From: Sternotherus odoratus
Lineage: Eukaryota; Chordata; Testudines; Kinosternidae
Direction: 5' to 3'
NCBI GenBank assembly: GCA_032164245.1
Contig: JAVMKO010000004.1
Span: 34,325,626-34,389,625, forward strand
DNA: 64,000 nucleotides
Of this stretch, positions 1 through 13,539 are shown one piece after another; the stretch's first letter is position 1; every line of letters starts with the position of its first letter. Position numbers and translations under genes: made by a program. The notes beneath the pieces were generated by a model, which saw nothing but the letters and a program-made list of their open reading frames with translations, did no database searches and was not told the origin of the DNA.

Positions 1-2543
1 GATTAAAAAAGTGCCTGTGGGACTTAATCCAAAACCCACTGTCATTGGGGGGAAAAACTCCCACTGACTTCAATGGGTTTTGTTAGTCCCTTATCACACC
101 AGTATATTGTCATTTTAGAGGACTGTACAGCAACTGCAAAAGCAATGCAGTGTTTTGTTTTGTTTTTACAGCAATCTTAAATAAAACTTGCTATAGCATC
201 AGTAAAATGTTTTGCAATCTACAGAAAGATTCAGAACTTTGCTTCATTTTACTTAAGATCCTTGTGGAAAGTACCGATTGTCTTCCTTGTTTGTACACTA
301 CTTAACACAACAGGGACTCTGGACCCTACTATTGCGTAATAGAAGATCAGGGTGATATGTTCCTACTTCCTTCACCAAGAATATAATCAAGCTGCAATGT
401 TCTGGACACCCTGTTCTCTCCAAATTTTTAGACTATTGGCTGAAATCCTGGCACCACTGAAGTTAATGGGGGAAAAATATTGTCAGTCATATGATACAAC
501 ATATATCTAAAGAAAGTCACCTGTGACTCGGCAATGTGTATTATGATATGAAATGACAAAACATAGCATTGTGCCAGAACAATCAGTAGTCAGTAAGTCA
601 AGTGACTACCAGGTACATCACTTTACTTATGACACTAATCTTAGTGATTGGAGAAGGTTTGGGATGCAACAATGGGATAGTTTTATGTGCTCAACGGGCA
701 GTGTGATAATGCCATGTCTACATCGGAGTTGGGGAACATTAGCTTTATGGGAAGGAATTGAAAGGACTTTGCACTATTGGATCAATGGTAACCATTTGTT
801 ATCAAGAAGTTGTATCATACTGTTAGTCATAATTGTACAGTTGCTACAACATTACCTACATTATAAATTAATCTGAATGTCTTCTTTCTATATCAAATTA
901 AAGATTGCAAGGTGGAGCAGGATTCATCTGGAACCAAAATAGATAAAAAGTCTGCAACCATTTCAGAGGACCTAAGTGTGGGTTGTTTTTTTTTAAAATA
1001 CTTTTGGTTTTTTGATTAGGTGGGATAAATGTGGTTGGCTAAAAATCAAAAAAAAAATTAGGTGTTTTGGCAAGATTGTAGCCCAAAATGGTGAAAAGTT
1101 CATGAGATCAGATGGACTTTTCTAGCTCAAATGTGAGGGATTAAAATGTCACATTCTTATTCCAAGTCTCCTGAGACTTGAGCCACATCCAAATAGACCC
1201 ATTCTAGTTTTTGGATCTCACTGAGAATCAGAATGACAGAGGATTGGATCCAGGAATTTGAACCCAAACCCCAGTACATTCCCCAAGTTCAAAGGGGTTT
1301 TAGGTTTAAGGCTCTAATGTTCCCCCTTACTGATAGCACAGTGCACTGAAGGCCCCATTCCTTGAAGGGGACTTGCTGCCCTGTAGGGGATTTTTCACTG
1401 AATGAGTCCCTGTGAAAGGTGATCTCTTCAGGACAAGAGAAATTAAGTGGATAGGACTTTCTAACAGCACATAATAATACATCAGACTTCATAATATCTT
1501 AGTTTAAGAATAAAGAGCAACGCAATATACAGTCCTGAATTTTGATGACTGTACTGTGACAGGGCACTGGGCTTGGGGGTACAAATGAGACCAATGTTAT
1601 GGCCTGTTGATTCTTTAAAATTATGAGCTTGTAGTTGCAGGTTATATGCTGTTTCCTGAAGGGCACATGACTAGGTACAAGCACGTGAAGTTTCTTGATC
1701 TAATCTTATAAACACAATTTGAGGAAAGGGATGTGACCCTGAACTTTATTTGGACTGCCCCAGCTAGTGAATCTTCCATCGCCTTATGATTGCATTAATT
1801 GGGCAGCACATGCCCATGGGCATTGTACCAGACTAAGTAATAAACAAATTCCTTTCAAAGTCCTCTGGCGTCGCTTTTAATTGAAAATGGAGACCATCTC
1901 TATTGCAAGTAATCCCTTGCCATTATCAGATGTCAGTCTGATAGTCTTTGGTTTGGTTCTATTTTAAAACAATATTCAAATATTGGTCTTCATATTTTGC
2001 CGACTCTGCATTAAACTGAAGCAACTCAGTTCAGCAGTACTTTTTTCTGGAGAGACAGCTAACCATTTAAAGTCTAACCAGGCCTGTTCCATTCTTTTAT
2101 GTTGCTTTTCATTTTTAAATCTTAGTTGAGTTATTCCCATAGAAAGCAAAAGGAAAATGCAGACCAGCTGCAGCACTGAGCATTATTGAATGCTGTAACC
2201 ATACTAATATCTGGGCAGGAAACCAGAATAGGAGGAATAGTTGAGCCAATATGAAATACATATGAGATAAATAAGAAACCTATGAATACAGTTTAAAAAA
2301 ATCTCCCAAACATCTGTTTCCCTCTGGCATAGAGATTTATTAGCCTCAAAGTTTAAAAATAATGAGTTATCGTGTTGTGTTTTGGAATTGGCCTGGTTTT
2401 GTGTGTAATCTCCTAACATGGCTGCTTCAAATGAAATACCCAAACCCCTACTGATACCTCAATTGGCGTTTTACCTTAAATAAGGGCTTGATCAATGGGA
2501 AGGCTCCTGTGGACTTCAGTGAATGTTGGATCAGGCCCTAGTG
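1..2543. other. Intergenic, no gene seen
   Basis: No exon-like reading frame or recognised gene. Bases 1-100 and about 2480-2540 contain the ancient amniote repeat motif in which phrases like cccactgacttcaatggg and ggatcaggccct recur. Both are too short and diverged to classify. The rest is AT-rich unique sequence. Confidence 0.6.
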
Positions 2544-2968
2544 TAGGGGTGGGCAAACTTTTTGGCCTGAGGGCCACAATGGGGTTTAAAATTGTATGAA
2601 GGGCCAGATAGGGAAGTCTGTGTGCCTCCCCAAACAGACTGGCCCCAACCCCTGTCTAACTCCCTGCCACTCTGACTCCCCCCTCAGAACCGTTGACCCA
2701 TCCATCACCCCCCTGACTGCCCCCCGAGACCCTCTGGCCCTTATCCAATGCTCTGGCCCTGGTCCTAGCCCTCTTACCACACCACTCAGAACAGCATGTC
2801 TGGCCCAGAGCCACTGATCCACTGGGCCAGCATGTCTGGCCCAGAGCAACCCTGCCCCACAGAGCACTGCTCGCTTGACATGCTGAGGCTGCAGGCTGGG
2901 GAAGGAACAGCCAGGAGCTCAGGAGGCCAAACAGAATTAGCTCGCGGGCCGTAGTTTGCCCATCCCTG
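2544..2968. mobile_element. Non-autonomous hAT-type element
   Basis: The ends form an imperfect inverted repeat: taggggtgggcaaact at the left and agtttgcccatccctg at the right. It is flanked by 8-bp direct repeats, ccctagtg (2536-2543) and ctctagtg (2969-2976), with one mismatch. Eight-base target duplications and CAG-type ends are the signature of the hAT superfamily. The interior is C-rich and has no transposase. The same family recurs at 28280-29003 and as an end-less fragment near 36355-36865. Confidence 0.75.
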
Positions 2969-2976
2969 CTCTAGTG

Positions 2977-5173
2977 ACCATCTTTTCAGAGATCCTGTGC
3001 ACCTGCAGTTTCTGACATTCCGCACTTCTGAAAATTATGGTCCCCAATCCTGCAAACTGCAGCATATCCCTGTACCTGTGGGAAGCCTCATTGACTTACA
3101 CGACACTCTATGCAGAGCAACATTTTGATATATATTCTTTTACACGGCCACTTAAGGCACTAGATAAGAAAACTACATAAAACTGAGCCTATATAGATTT
3201 TTCCAGAGTATTTGACCCTGTTTAGTTATAATTAGAAATGATGTATTATCCAGAGAAAACTTTGTTAAATCTATTAAGCAAAAGCTTCCAACACCAGATC
3301 TGGAGCTTCTGAATAAATGACTGAATACCATGCAGAGAAAGCAACAGATTCACTTGTGAAGACAGCAAAATGATTGCAACACCAAATTGTCAGTCACTGC
3401 CCTCCATGTAGTGGAAGCTGCAGTGAACACTACATCTGAAAAACTTTTAATAAATGAAAAAAATCAACAGTCAATTATATTCTGAATTCCAGCAAATTAT
3501 GGAATGACTTTTTTTTTTTTGACTATCATTTTAAAGTCAGCAAGCAAAGGAATACTGGATCCAAATTTGGTAGATTGAATATGTCTGAGGTAGAATTTCT
3601 CTCCCAAAAATAGAAGTACTCACCAGAGTTCAAGACCTCTCTTCTGCCATTGTGTAACAAAACAAAGGAGTGAAGTAAAACTTGGTTTACTTGACTCATC
3701 TAGCTCAGGTCTAGCACTCAAGACCAGAGTTTAGTTTATTAAACTCTAATTTGGAGTCATTACGATGTTTAAATAGTACTGAATGAATGACCTCTTTAAG
3801 ATATGGCACCAAATGATTTTTGGAGTCTGGATCTTACTCTTTTTTTTTTTTTTTTTTTTTTTTAAAGAGTTTAGCTCTCTTGCTATTTAGATAATCCTGA
3901 ATATCCAACTGGCTGCTAGCAAGCCTTGTCGATAGGAAAAATTGAACCCAGTTCTCTGCAGAATAGGACCCTTAGGTAGGAATGAGGAATGGTGATTTTT
4001 TTTTTTATCCATTCCTGATTCAATGAGTGGTACAACATGTTGAAGTAGCTTGTGACCAGGTCAAAAGGGATTTTCTGCCTCCTTTCTAAAAATTCTCACT
4101 GCCTAGACATACCCAGGCCTGGAAAGGTGCCCTGCTAGAAGGGAAGAGCTGGGAGGTCAGACCTCTAGGGATTGCCTATTAAGGCTTCCCATGATCAGCT
4201 GCAGGCAGAGCCAGTAAGAGTTGGTCCTCTGGCATCTACAAGGTCCAGGAGCAGGAAGTGGCCAATAGGAGTCCAGCAGGCCACATAAAAAGATCTGGCC
4301 AGTTCGCCAAGTGAATCCAGGACAAAAGGCACTTGCTGCTCTGCCCCCAAGTAACCTGGCCTTGTCAGGGCCCTAAACTGGTACTTTGATCTTCACAGAG
4401 GAACAATGGTTATATTATGGACTCAAAGAACCAGGTGTCTATTTTGAGCTCAAAATTTAATTAGTTTTCTGTTAAACCCATAAGGGGACTGGGCTGGGCC
4501 ATGGAAACAACAGACCCTTGTGAAACAAGACATGAGGGGGCGTAGAATGGAAAAATCCTGACAATGCTGTGTCCTGCCACAAGTAGTGGCACACTGGTGA
4601 TGCATGCATTGTAACAGTAAAAGGTAAAGATGACTGGTTATGCCAACCACAATTTTTTTTTTAAGTGGAAACATTTAAGTTTTTGTGGTCATTGATCAGA
4701 TGAAACTGTCATGGATATGGTCAGGTGACTTTTTATTGATTGCAGGGTATTGCTATGGAAACAGTTCAGGTATACTTTAACTGTGAACTTCTGTGCTTCT
4801 GAAAACTTTTAAGAATCCTAAATATAACTTAAACACTGAGCTGTGGTTTTTATACTAATTGAAACACTAGTGAAGATTTTGTTTTCCTGACATATTCTTG
4901 GCTTCAACTTTAAGAAAGTTATTTTGGTCAGAAATATTTATAAACTTCAGGCAGTTGAACTTTCCTCTCCATTTCATTGTCAGAGTACCTCTTTCTTTCA
5001 AATCCTCTTTTAAAAATGGAAAGGAGGGGGTCCCACAAAATGGACAGAAATCTGTCCCCATACTTTGTTCGTGTGTTACTTTGAAGAATGATAAATACTG
5101 AGTGTTCAGATCTGGATCCAAATGTCTCATTTGAGGCCTGTCTCAAGTTTCAAGTTTGAAATAGGCAGATGAG
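2977..5173. other. Intergenic, T-tracts and a possible old LTR fragment
   Basis: Holds poly(T) runs at 3511-3521 and 3839-3863. A GC-richer block at about 4085-4420 has a TATA-like cacataaaaaga and could be part of an old LTR, but no termini are visible. Otherwise nothing is recognised. Confidence 0.4.
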
Positions 5174-5582
5174 TGTGATGTTGCACTCTGTGTTTATGGA
5201 GATATGCTTGTGTAAATATAATGTAACTGGAATATGCTTTATGCAAAAGGTCTCCTGTAAGATATCATTACAAATCTTATAATCTAGCGAGTCTGTTCAT
5301 CCTATTTGTATGACTGTATCCTCCTTGTATCCGAAGCCAGAGCAATACTCCATATTTCTAAAGTCCTATTGTCGCTGTGCAAAGTGGTGGCTTAGAATCT
5401 TGATGGCTCCCATTAACTAGAACAATTGGTGGTAAATGGCTTTATTGGCTTGTAAGCCTTCCTGTATATCTGTGTGCCAGGCAGTGGGTAATGAAGTCTC
5501 GCAGGACATGTGAACTTGTCGCATGGTACTGGAATCCAGCTTAGACATGGTGCTTTTCCAGGAAGGTTTGGGGTGGGAACCC

Positions 5583-5628
<46 letters not shown>

Positions 5629-6277
5629 GATTCACATCTTGTGCCAAATATATAAAAAGGGGTGGAACAGAACAAAGGGGGCTGCCAGTCATGAGATCCC
5701 CTAGTTCCCACATGAGCAGGAACTGACAAGGACTGTACCAGGGAAAGGATTGGGCCCAGACTAAAGAGTCTAATCTGTGAAAGAAGCTTATTGGAACATC
5801 TGAGGGTGAGACTTACCTGTATTCAGTTTCTTAAATGTGTTAGGTTTAGACTTGCTTGTTTTGTTTGCTTACTTAAAACCTCCTTTTTCTACTTAAAATC
5901 ATTTTTTGTTAATAAACCTAGAGTAAGTGATTAATATTAGGGGAGTCAACAGCTGTGCATATCTCTCTATCAGTGCTATAGAGGACAATTTGAGTTTACC
6001 CTGCATAAATCCATTTTACTCAGTATAAAGCTTATTTGGGGTTTGGATCCCATTGGGAACTGGGTGTCTGTGCTGGAGATAGGTGACTTGCTGAGCAGTT
6101 TTTGGTTAGTCTGCAGTTTTGGGGGCATGGACCAGACCTGAGTCTGTTGCAGCAGATGAGCATGTCTGGCTAACAAGACAGGCATCTGGAGTCCCAACCT
6201 GACAGGGAAAATGGGTTCTGGTAGTTTCAGCACATAAGGTAACGGTCCCAAGGCAGTCTCTGTGACTGAACCTGTCA
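5174..6277 (+). mobile_element. LTR-like retroelement unit, family A, sense copy
   Basis: Starts tgtgatgttgcac and ends near cctgtca. It contains a promoter-like tataaaaagg at 5651-5660 and an aataaa signal near 5911, spaced as in a solo LTR. It matches, in opposite orientation, the unit at 19886-21031: shared phrases include the tgcatatctctctatcag and gtttggatcccattggga regions. A third partial copy lies at 55573-55871. No internal retroviral genes are present, so it is a solo unit. Assignment to an LTR class is inferred from the TG...CA type ends and the TATA and poly(A) signals. Confidence 0.6.
5585..5629 (+). repeat. (GA)n(CAGA)n microsatellite
   Basis: A run of GA dinucleotides passes directly into five or so CAGA units inside the LTR-like unit. 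The short Arg-Glu and Ser-Leu frames across it are repeat artefacts. Confidence 0.95.
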
Positions 6278-7017
6278 GAGAGCCTCAATCCAGTTTTAGT
6301 TGTATGGCCTGAATCACCTCTTGACTTTCTCTGTTAGAAAAGAAGCATGCTTGATGTTAATGTTCTTCTCTTTCCAAGTCTTCCATTATGATCCCCTTGA
6401 CCTTAACTCTGCTAGATTTCCTAGGGGGAGATATTTGTTAAATATCCCTCTATACCACAACTACCTGCTCTATTCTCTTCCTCCTTTTCCCCGAACATAT
6501 GTTTGAGCCTTCCCCCCTCAAAAAAATCATTTAAAAGATTATCATAAAAGATGTTGCTTTTGATAGTCCTGAAGTCTAAATCTACCCACTGAACAGGGGC
6601 AGCCATTAATGGAGCCCTTCCCATGCTGGTTAACCAATTTACTCAGCTTGAACTGGCCAATTGTTGACATTGCCAATAAAGGAAAACAGCTAGTGCTAAA
6701 ATGCAGCAGTGATGCTTGTGAACTGATTGCCTGTCTGGACTGACACAACACCCAGCTCCAATAACATTTTGGGCACTGCGTCTGGGTTTGAACTTTCAAT
6801 CTAAAGGTGAAAGACTTTTGAATCCCATTTAATTTCCCCTCTGGAGTCCCCCAAAAGGTTTCTTGAAACAAAATATGGCAAAATTACATAATAGCCAACT
6901 TTTAAAGCTGACCAGCAGATTTAGCGGGGGGATTAATTGTGAAGCCCACAAGCTACTCCCTTTGCTTCCAAAAGGTTGTCACTGATTCTGAATATTGCTG
7001 ATCATGTAAGAAACTAG
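6278..7017. other. Intergenic, nothing recognised
   Basis: No coding potential or recognisable repeat family in this stretch. Confidence 0.5.
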
Positions 7018-7209
7018 GTGGGTGAGGTAATACCTTTTATATTGGACCAACTTTGGTTAGTGAAAGACTGCTTTTGAGCTACATAGAACACTTTTTCAAG
7101 TAGAAAAGGTAGAAGTGCTTTGTGTACCTCAAAAGCTCTCTTTCCACAACCAAAGTTGGTCCAAAACAAATATTACCTAACCTGTCTCCCTCCCCACCGG
7201 GACTCTCAC
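7018..7209. mobile_element. PLE-type terminal foldback (inverted dimer)
   Basis: The left half reads gaggtaatacc...ttggaccaactttggtt. The right half carries its complement, aaccaaagttggtcca...atattacc, so the insert folds on itself. The halves also contain gcttttgagctacat and its counterpart tacctcaaaagc. The family is shared with 11276-11410 and 21203-21326. Linking it to Penelope-like element ends is an inference from the hammerhead-like motif order seen in intact copies of this repeat. aactag occurs on both sides (7012-7017 and 7210-7215) and may be the remnant of a target duplication. Confidence 0.55.
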
Positions 7210-7477
7210 AACTAGAACACTGGAAACAATGGAACACTGAGAGACAACAGTGCAAATAAAATAAAAACCCTAAAGAAGACTCCTTCAGATGGAAATTAGT
7301 TATTTTAACCTCTTAGGGATGGTTCCTGCTCTAATTGAATTCAATGAGAATTCAGTTATTAACTGCAATAGTAGATTCTAGGCCTAAATATCCTATATAT
7401 CCTGTGTTTTATATACTAAACCCATGGGTCAAAATCTTAGGTAAAAGAGTGCAATTTCTTTATCTCACTTCTTTACT

Positions 7478-8685
7478 TGGTTTTAAGGAATATAACTGGC
7501 TCTGTGGATATGGGGAAAGCGACGGATGTGATATATCTGGACTTTAACAAAGCTTTTCATATGGTCTTCAACAGAATTCTTGCCCGCAAGTTTAAAAAAA
7601 AGTATGGATTGGATGAATGGACTATAGGGTGGATAGAAAGCTGGCTAGATTGTCAGGCTCAATGGGTAGTGATCAATAGCTCAGTGTTTAGTTGGCAGCC
7701 AGTATCAAGCAGTGTGTCCCGGGGTCAGTCCTCAGGCTGTTTTTGTTCAATATCTTTACTAATGATCTGGACGATGGGATAGATTGCATTCTCAGCAAGT
7801 TTGCATATAACACTAAGATGGGGGGGGAGGTAGATAGGGTCCAGAATGCCTAGACAAATTGGAGGATTGGGCAAAAAGAAATCTGGTGAGGTTCAACAAG
7901 GACAAGTGCAGAGTCCTGCACTTAGGACAGAAGAATCCCATGTACTGTTACAGGCAGGGGACGGACTGGCTAAGCAGCAGTTCTGTAGAAAAGGACCTGG
8001 GGATTATAGTGGATAAGATGCTGGATATGAGTCAGCAGTGTGCCCTTGTTGCAAGAAGGCTAATGACATATTGGGCTGTATTAGTAGGAGCATTGCCAGC
8101 AGATACAGGGAATTGATTATTCCCCTCTATTAGACTCTCTGGTGAGGCCACATCTGGAGTATTGTGTCCAGTTTTGGAAGACCCCACTAGAGAAAGGATG
8201 TAGACAAATTGGAGAGAGTCCAGGGAAGGGCAACAAAAATGATCAGGGGGTTGGGGCACATGACTTATGAGGAGAGGCTAAGGCAACTGGGCTTGTTTAG
8301 TCTGTAGAAGAGAAGAGTTGAGGGGGGATTTGATAGCAGCCTTCCACTACCCTGAAAGTGGCGGGGTTTACAAAGAGGATGGCGCTCAGCTGTTCTCAGT
8401 GGTGGCAGGTGACCGAGCAAGTGTAAAATGGTCTCAAGTTGCAGTGGGGGAGGCCTAGGTTGGATATTAGGGCACATTTTTTCACTAGGAGGGTGGTGAA
8501 GCACTGGAATGGGTTACCTAATGAGGTGGTGGAATCTTCATCCTTAAAGGTTTTTAAGGTCAGGCTTAACAAAGCTCTGGCTGGGATGATTTAGTTGTGG
8601 TTTGTCCTGCTTTGAGCAGGGGGTTGGACTAGATGACCACCTTAGGGTTGGAAGAGACCTCATCTTCCTTGATTCTAAGTAGAAA
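7478..8685 (+). pseudogene. CR1 LINE fragment (reverse transcriptase and 3' end)
   Basis: Translation gives the C-terminal half of a CR1-family reverse transcriptase, broken by frameshifts. The palm A block appears as YLDFNKAF at about 7531-7557, followed by an altered GVPQGS-like block near 7715. The catalytic FADD box reads FAYN at about 7800-7812, so both aspartates are lost. Further downstream are WAKRNLVRFNKDKCRVLHLG and DLGIIVDKML, typical of the connection region. The 3' part ends with ggttggactagatgaccacc, the standard CR1 tail region. The 5' portion (endonuclease, ORF1) is absent, the usual CR1 truncation. This is a dead copy. Confidence 0.85.
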
Positions 8686-11275
8686 TTCTAGCCAGTGTAT
8701 GTAATTAGCTAAGCCAACTGCCAACATTTTGTTCCAGTCTTTTCGTCTCCTCAGACTTATTCCATTATTTGACTTCCTTACATTTAAACATATGTTTGAG
8801 AGGCTATGGAAGTTGCTTTTAATTATTCCACACATTTGTAATCCACACACAATCCATACCACACTGTCATTTTAAAAGCACTATTCATACAAACTCAATA
8901 TAAAAATCAACCATACAAAATCAAAGCAAAGATTTTTAGTGCTGGACTGATGAATGAGAGTAGTTTAAAAAACCTAGCACATTTGCTAGTTTTAATAACA
9001 GACCTGTCCAATTTTGTCATTCCCTAGCATATGGTATAACAAAGCTAATGTTCCATCCTAGTTTTTTTTAACATATGATAACATTTTAGCTTTATGCCTT
9101 TGGCAACTAAAGAATGGTTCTGTTTAATTAAAATAATAATAATAAAAAAAAAAATTCAAAGGGCTACCTATACTTCCTCTACCCATCGCTTCTATTCTGC
9201 TAACCACTGTTTAGAAATGGCATTTTATATAGCTATTAACTATGTTGGCTATAATCTATTTTAAATTAACCCTTTCATCAGTCATTCAACTGCATTTCTG
9301 AACCAGTCTCCATTTTATTTTCCTAATGAGCATATTTTACTGTGGCAGAGGTAGTGGGTGGGAAAGTTACCTGACAACTACTGGGCCAAAGACTACGGCC
9401 AAGACTTTCAAAAGTGGCTGATGGCCGGATCCAACTCTTACTGAACTCAAAGGAAATTTTCTGTTGATTTCAAAGGAAATTGCACTAATCCCTAAGTTTC
9501 CTCAGTTCTTGGGGACATGACTTTCACAACATGGGAACTCTGCATCTTCTGAAAATTGGGCCCCTTGAATTGGCCACACAAAATTTGAAGTACCTCACAT
9601 CTAGATGTGAAAAAAGGTGATGGGGTCCCACTGTTTAGGGAAAATGAACAGGTGAGAAGCCAACCTCTGCTTTCTTCACTTGCCAAGATTCCTACTAAAG
9701 TATGGCTGGGCCCAGCTTGAGGGGTCTGCTAGTAGGTGTCTAGTAAATTTGAAGGCCTAGCCTTCCCTCAGTCTGTTTGAGCTGCTTGGAGGAAGAAGGA
9801 ACACTTTATCACTGTTCTTCCATCCCAAAACCTCCTGGCTGCTATAATGTTAAGACCTTCTGCTACTTTACACTTTCCTCCGCTTCCAGGCTGCTATGGT
9901 ATGGGAGATAGTATCTATTTGTCCCTTAACTTGTTAGTGGATTTTTCAAGGCATGATTTACTGTGTGCATGTGTGGTGGTTGCTCTCCTAGCCTTGTGGT
10001 CACCAACTACTAAACATAGTTGAGAGGAATGCTAGGACAGTAGTGAAAATAATACTGTTGTCTTATTTTTTTCCATTCACAATCTGGAAGATGTAAGTGA
10101 CTAATTCATTAGCCTAATTCTTGAGTCAGGGTAAATGGCTGGATTTCTTCTCAATAGAATGAGTTTGCTGAAAACTTGCTTTAGATGAATGTCTACCTGG
10201 CTCCAGGAACAGCTCACTGAAAACTTCTTGGAGACCCCTGGGGTTCTTTGTTGGAAAAGCAGTGGAAGCCTGTGGGATTCTGCAGAGACCAAACTTCCTC
10301 AAGTTTCCTGCTCATCTGGTCTAGATGCAGTTGAGCTGATCAATTTGATTTCTGTAAGGCATGATTGTCCTAAAGCAGTCTTAAAAACTAACATTTGATT
10401 AAGGGAATACTGCATTCCCCCTTCCTAATAGTTCTATGTCCTTCAAGGACTCATCTGCAACATAAGGCAGGCCTGAGGAGTAGAGACTGTCTGGTGTCTG
10501 GAAACGACCTACCAGTGCATAACAAAACTTAACAGCAAATAAGTATTCTTAGTTATGAATTTAGAAATGCAGAGTCACTTTTTAATTCAAACAAAAGTAA
10601 TCTAAAGGCTAATTTAAAAAAAAAGTGGTGTCACCATTTGAATTTGAGTTACAACCCTGATTTATAGTGCTTATAAAAGTTAGCTGTAATGTGGATAGTT
10701 GCTCTCCACTGTTTCCCCCACATGTCTGCAATTGTACATTATTCACTCTTCCTATCTGTTTTTATATTGGAAAAAATGAACGTTAAAGTAAAAATATTTC
10801 AGTTGCCAATAACTTATGGTTACAAACTGGATTGCTGGCCGTCTCAATAGAGAGGCCAAAGACCAACATACATTTTTGAATAGTTTAAAATGGTCCCTCT
10901 AGATCACCCTTATAAAAGTACTTAATATTCTGTAGTAATGGTCCCAAGCACTGCAATTTACAATAGTGCTGTCTATAGCTGGGATTACTGCAGGATACTG
11001 TACCCTATTTTTAATAGAGATGCTTCTGAAACACAACAGCACAACTTGAAGTACATTAGTAGGGAATGCTGAGGAATCTTGCACTGAGCCTAAGCCAAAC
11101 CTATTTTGTAGATGGAAATTTCTCTCTACTCATCTATTTTCTGCACCGTTCACAAAAAATACCTATCTTCACTAAGAACCAAAACCAGAGAGAGCCTCCA
11201 TGGAGACTAAGGTGACGGATTCCATTTTGGAACATTTTGGTGGTGGTTTATCACATGACTAAAGTCTACATAGAG
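8686..11275. other. Intergenic, an old interspersed repeat only
   Basis: About 9405-9560 carries a common amniote repeat with phrases such as actttcaaaagtggctgatgg and ctgaaaattgggcccc. I cannot assign its class. The rest is AT-rich sequence without coding signal. Confidence 0.45.
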
Positions 11276-11410
11276 ACACAAGGTAGATGAGGTAATAGTG
11301 TTAGTGAACCAACTTCTGTTGGTCCAATAAACTTCTCTCACAACAGAAACTGGTCCAGTAAAAGATATTCCATCCCCCACCTTGTCTCCAATATCCTGGG
11401 ACTATGTAGC
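11276..11410. mobile_element. PLE-type terminal insertion, partly foldback
   Basis: Contains gaggtaatagtg, ccaacttctgttggtccaat and, at the right, ctggtccagtaaaagatatt plus the ccaccttgtctccaatatcc tail. It is flanked by 10-bp direct repeats with one mismatch, ctacatagag (11266-11275) and ctacataaag (11411-11420), which I read as the target duplication. Same family as 7018-7209. Confidence 0.6.
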
Positions 11411-11420
11411 CTACATAAAG

Positions 11421-13539
11421 CATTAACCAGTCCCTCACAGAGAAGGAGGATGAAGTTTCCTGCTTGCCACCATATGGAGACAGGGAGTGATGGAGGTATT
11501 TGCATAGCAGCTTGCTCCACAATGCACCTTCAACTTCACCTTACAATTGTATTCATCACTAAGAAGATAAAGGAACAGTTTGATCATTTTCTCTTTTCTC
11601 AGAATTTAATTAATTCTCTTGCATCAGTATATATGAACAGAAGTTGGCCTGAAATGTGTAATGCAGACATTAGTGGACCATAATCGGGCTACATTCACAG
11701 GAGGTCCTTATCTGCTCCCTCTGTGGCCATCACCCCCACCTCTTGTTGTATTTGGAAGAATTGGCCCAGTAATTGACTCCCACAGACAGACTGAAACTAC
11801 TCCTGGGATTGATTTTAATCTCTGCAACTCAAACTGTTGCCCTTCTAGATAAAGCAACTCAGTATGACCAATTGTTTTACATTGCTTCCTTGGTTACTTA
11901 GACAGGCCCACACAGATGGTTAGTGTGACTAACTTGGATTCCTATGTTTTGTACATCCTACACACTGATGTAATAAGCAGAGATTAAAATGAGGTCCTGA
12001 TTTGTTTGCATTTTTTCGCTGTTGGAATACAACAATTAAAGGGGAGGGAAAACCGAACTACTTAGTAGGAGAAATTGACATTCAAATACTTCTAAGATAA
12101 TTAGTTAAGGAAGTCTTCAATATTAACTCAATCTTTTAAAATGATTCATAAGATGACAAGACCCATAAACTATCCATACTATGAAATATGAAGACTTTGA
12201 GAAGACTCTTCTTAGAAACTGCAAGGGGATTGCTGCTGCAAGCTGCATCTTGAAACAGTCATTAATCTCAGTCAAACTATCCTCTGAGCTTTGAGTTAAT
12301 GTGACTTTCAAAGCTGGATTTGCACATACACACTGTTGCAGGCATAACATATTTACAAAGACCCAATATGTGTGTCTCACCTTGTAATCTGTAAACAGTT
12401 ACCACAAAGAAATGAATTGGGCCCACTGAGTTCTTAGAGCCAGTTTTTACCACCACTTCCTCACTCTGCACAGTAAATCACTTGTTAGTTTCACTGGAAT
12501 TACTCAGGATGTAAGGGATTATTTAATATCATAGGTCAGGATAGCAAAATGTAGCCTCTGATGCTTTCAGTAATTATACCGACTCTTTTCTGAGGTGCTA
12601 TCCCCAGAAATAAACACTTTAAAAGCTTCTGGAATATAGAAAAATTATGGCACTAAAAACTGACCACCCCTTAAAAATTATTCTTTTGGGGACTTTTTTA
12701 GTATTTTACTTGTGGGTTTATGTGCTTTAGTTCCTGTTATATTTTTTTTTACCTATGTGGTGTCTTGAGTTTCTTTGTACAAGGGATGGAGTGCTTTGTA
12801 ATTAAGGCTTTTATTCAAAAGATGTGTTCCTATATTTCTACATTGTCTTCAGAAAATGTATTCAAGTTTGTAACACTCCTCTGACTCAATGGAGTGATAG
12901 CACTTATAAAATGTGGTGGTTGAGTTTTTTCTACAACTACTGTATAACGGTCAACGCTGCAATCACTGCCTACCTCAGTTTCCATACCTGAGGGTTGTAA
13001 CTTTGAGGGGTCTTAATGAGTGATCAGGAGATGTCAAAGTGGCCTAAAATCCATAGTATCTTCCCCAAAAAAACTTTCAAGGACAACACTGTTCTGCAAA
13101 GGTGGGGCAGGATTGGAGGGGGCAGGGTCCAATCATGTAATGCTTTTGGCAATCTCTCCTCACCCAGCTCCTGACGGAATTGCTGTTTGAACAGCTGAGT
13201 TCAGGAACCAGGATCTCATTTGCAGTCTCTTGCCAGAAATGTTTGTTCCCCCTGATGGGCAGACAGGATAAAGCAGCAGTGAGGCTCATATGTGCAGTTA
13301 GTCCAACTCCCTTTCTGCTGGCAGGGAGGAGCCCTAGCTGTTCACCTAGCCTCTTGTGTCAGGGATGGGCTTTTGTCCCTGTACAAATCCCAACCAAATT
13401 CGGTCAAGTTACAAGCCTTTGAAAAGCTGCAGTTCACACCTCTTCAGTAAAGAGTAGCTAGCACTCTGCAGTTAAAGTTTAAATCTTGTCTGCATTGGGT
13501 ATGCTCCAGTTTGGGGTTGAGCAGGACTTGCTTGCATTT
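11421..13539. other. Intergenic, nothing recognised
   Basis: AT-rich sequence with occasional short A or T runs. No exon, repeat family or regulatory element could be supported. Confidence 0.5.

Noticed and set aside
5510..5726. Short Arg-Glu and Ser-Leu repeat proteins
   Set aside because: They are translations of the (GA)n(CAGA)n microsatellite.
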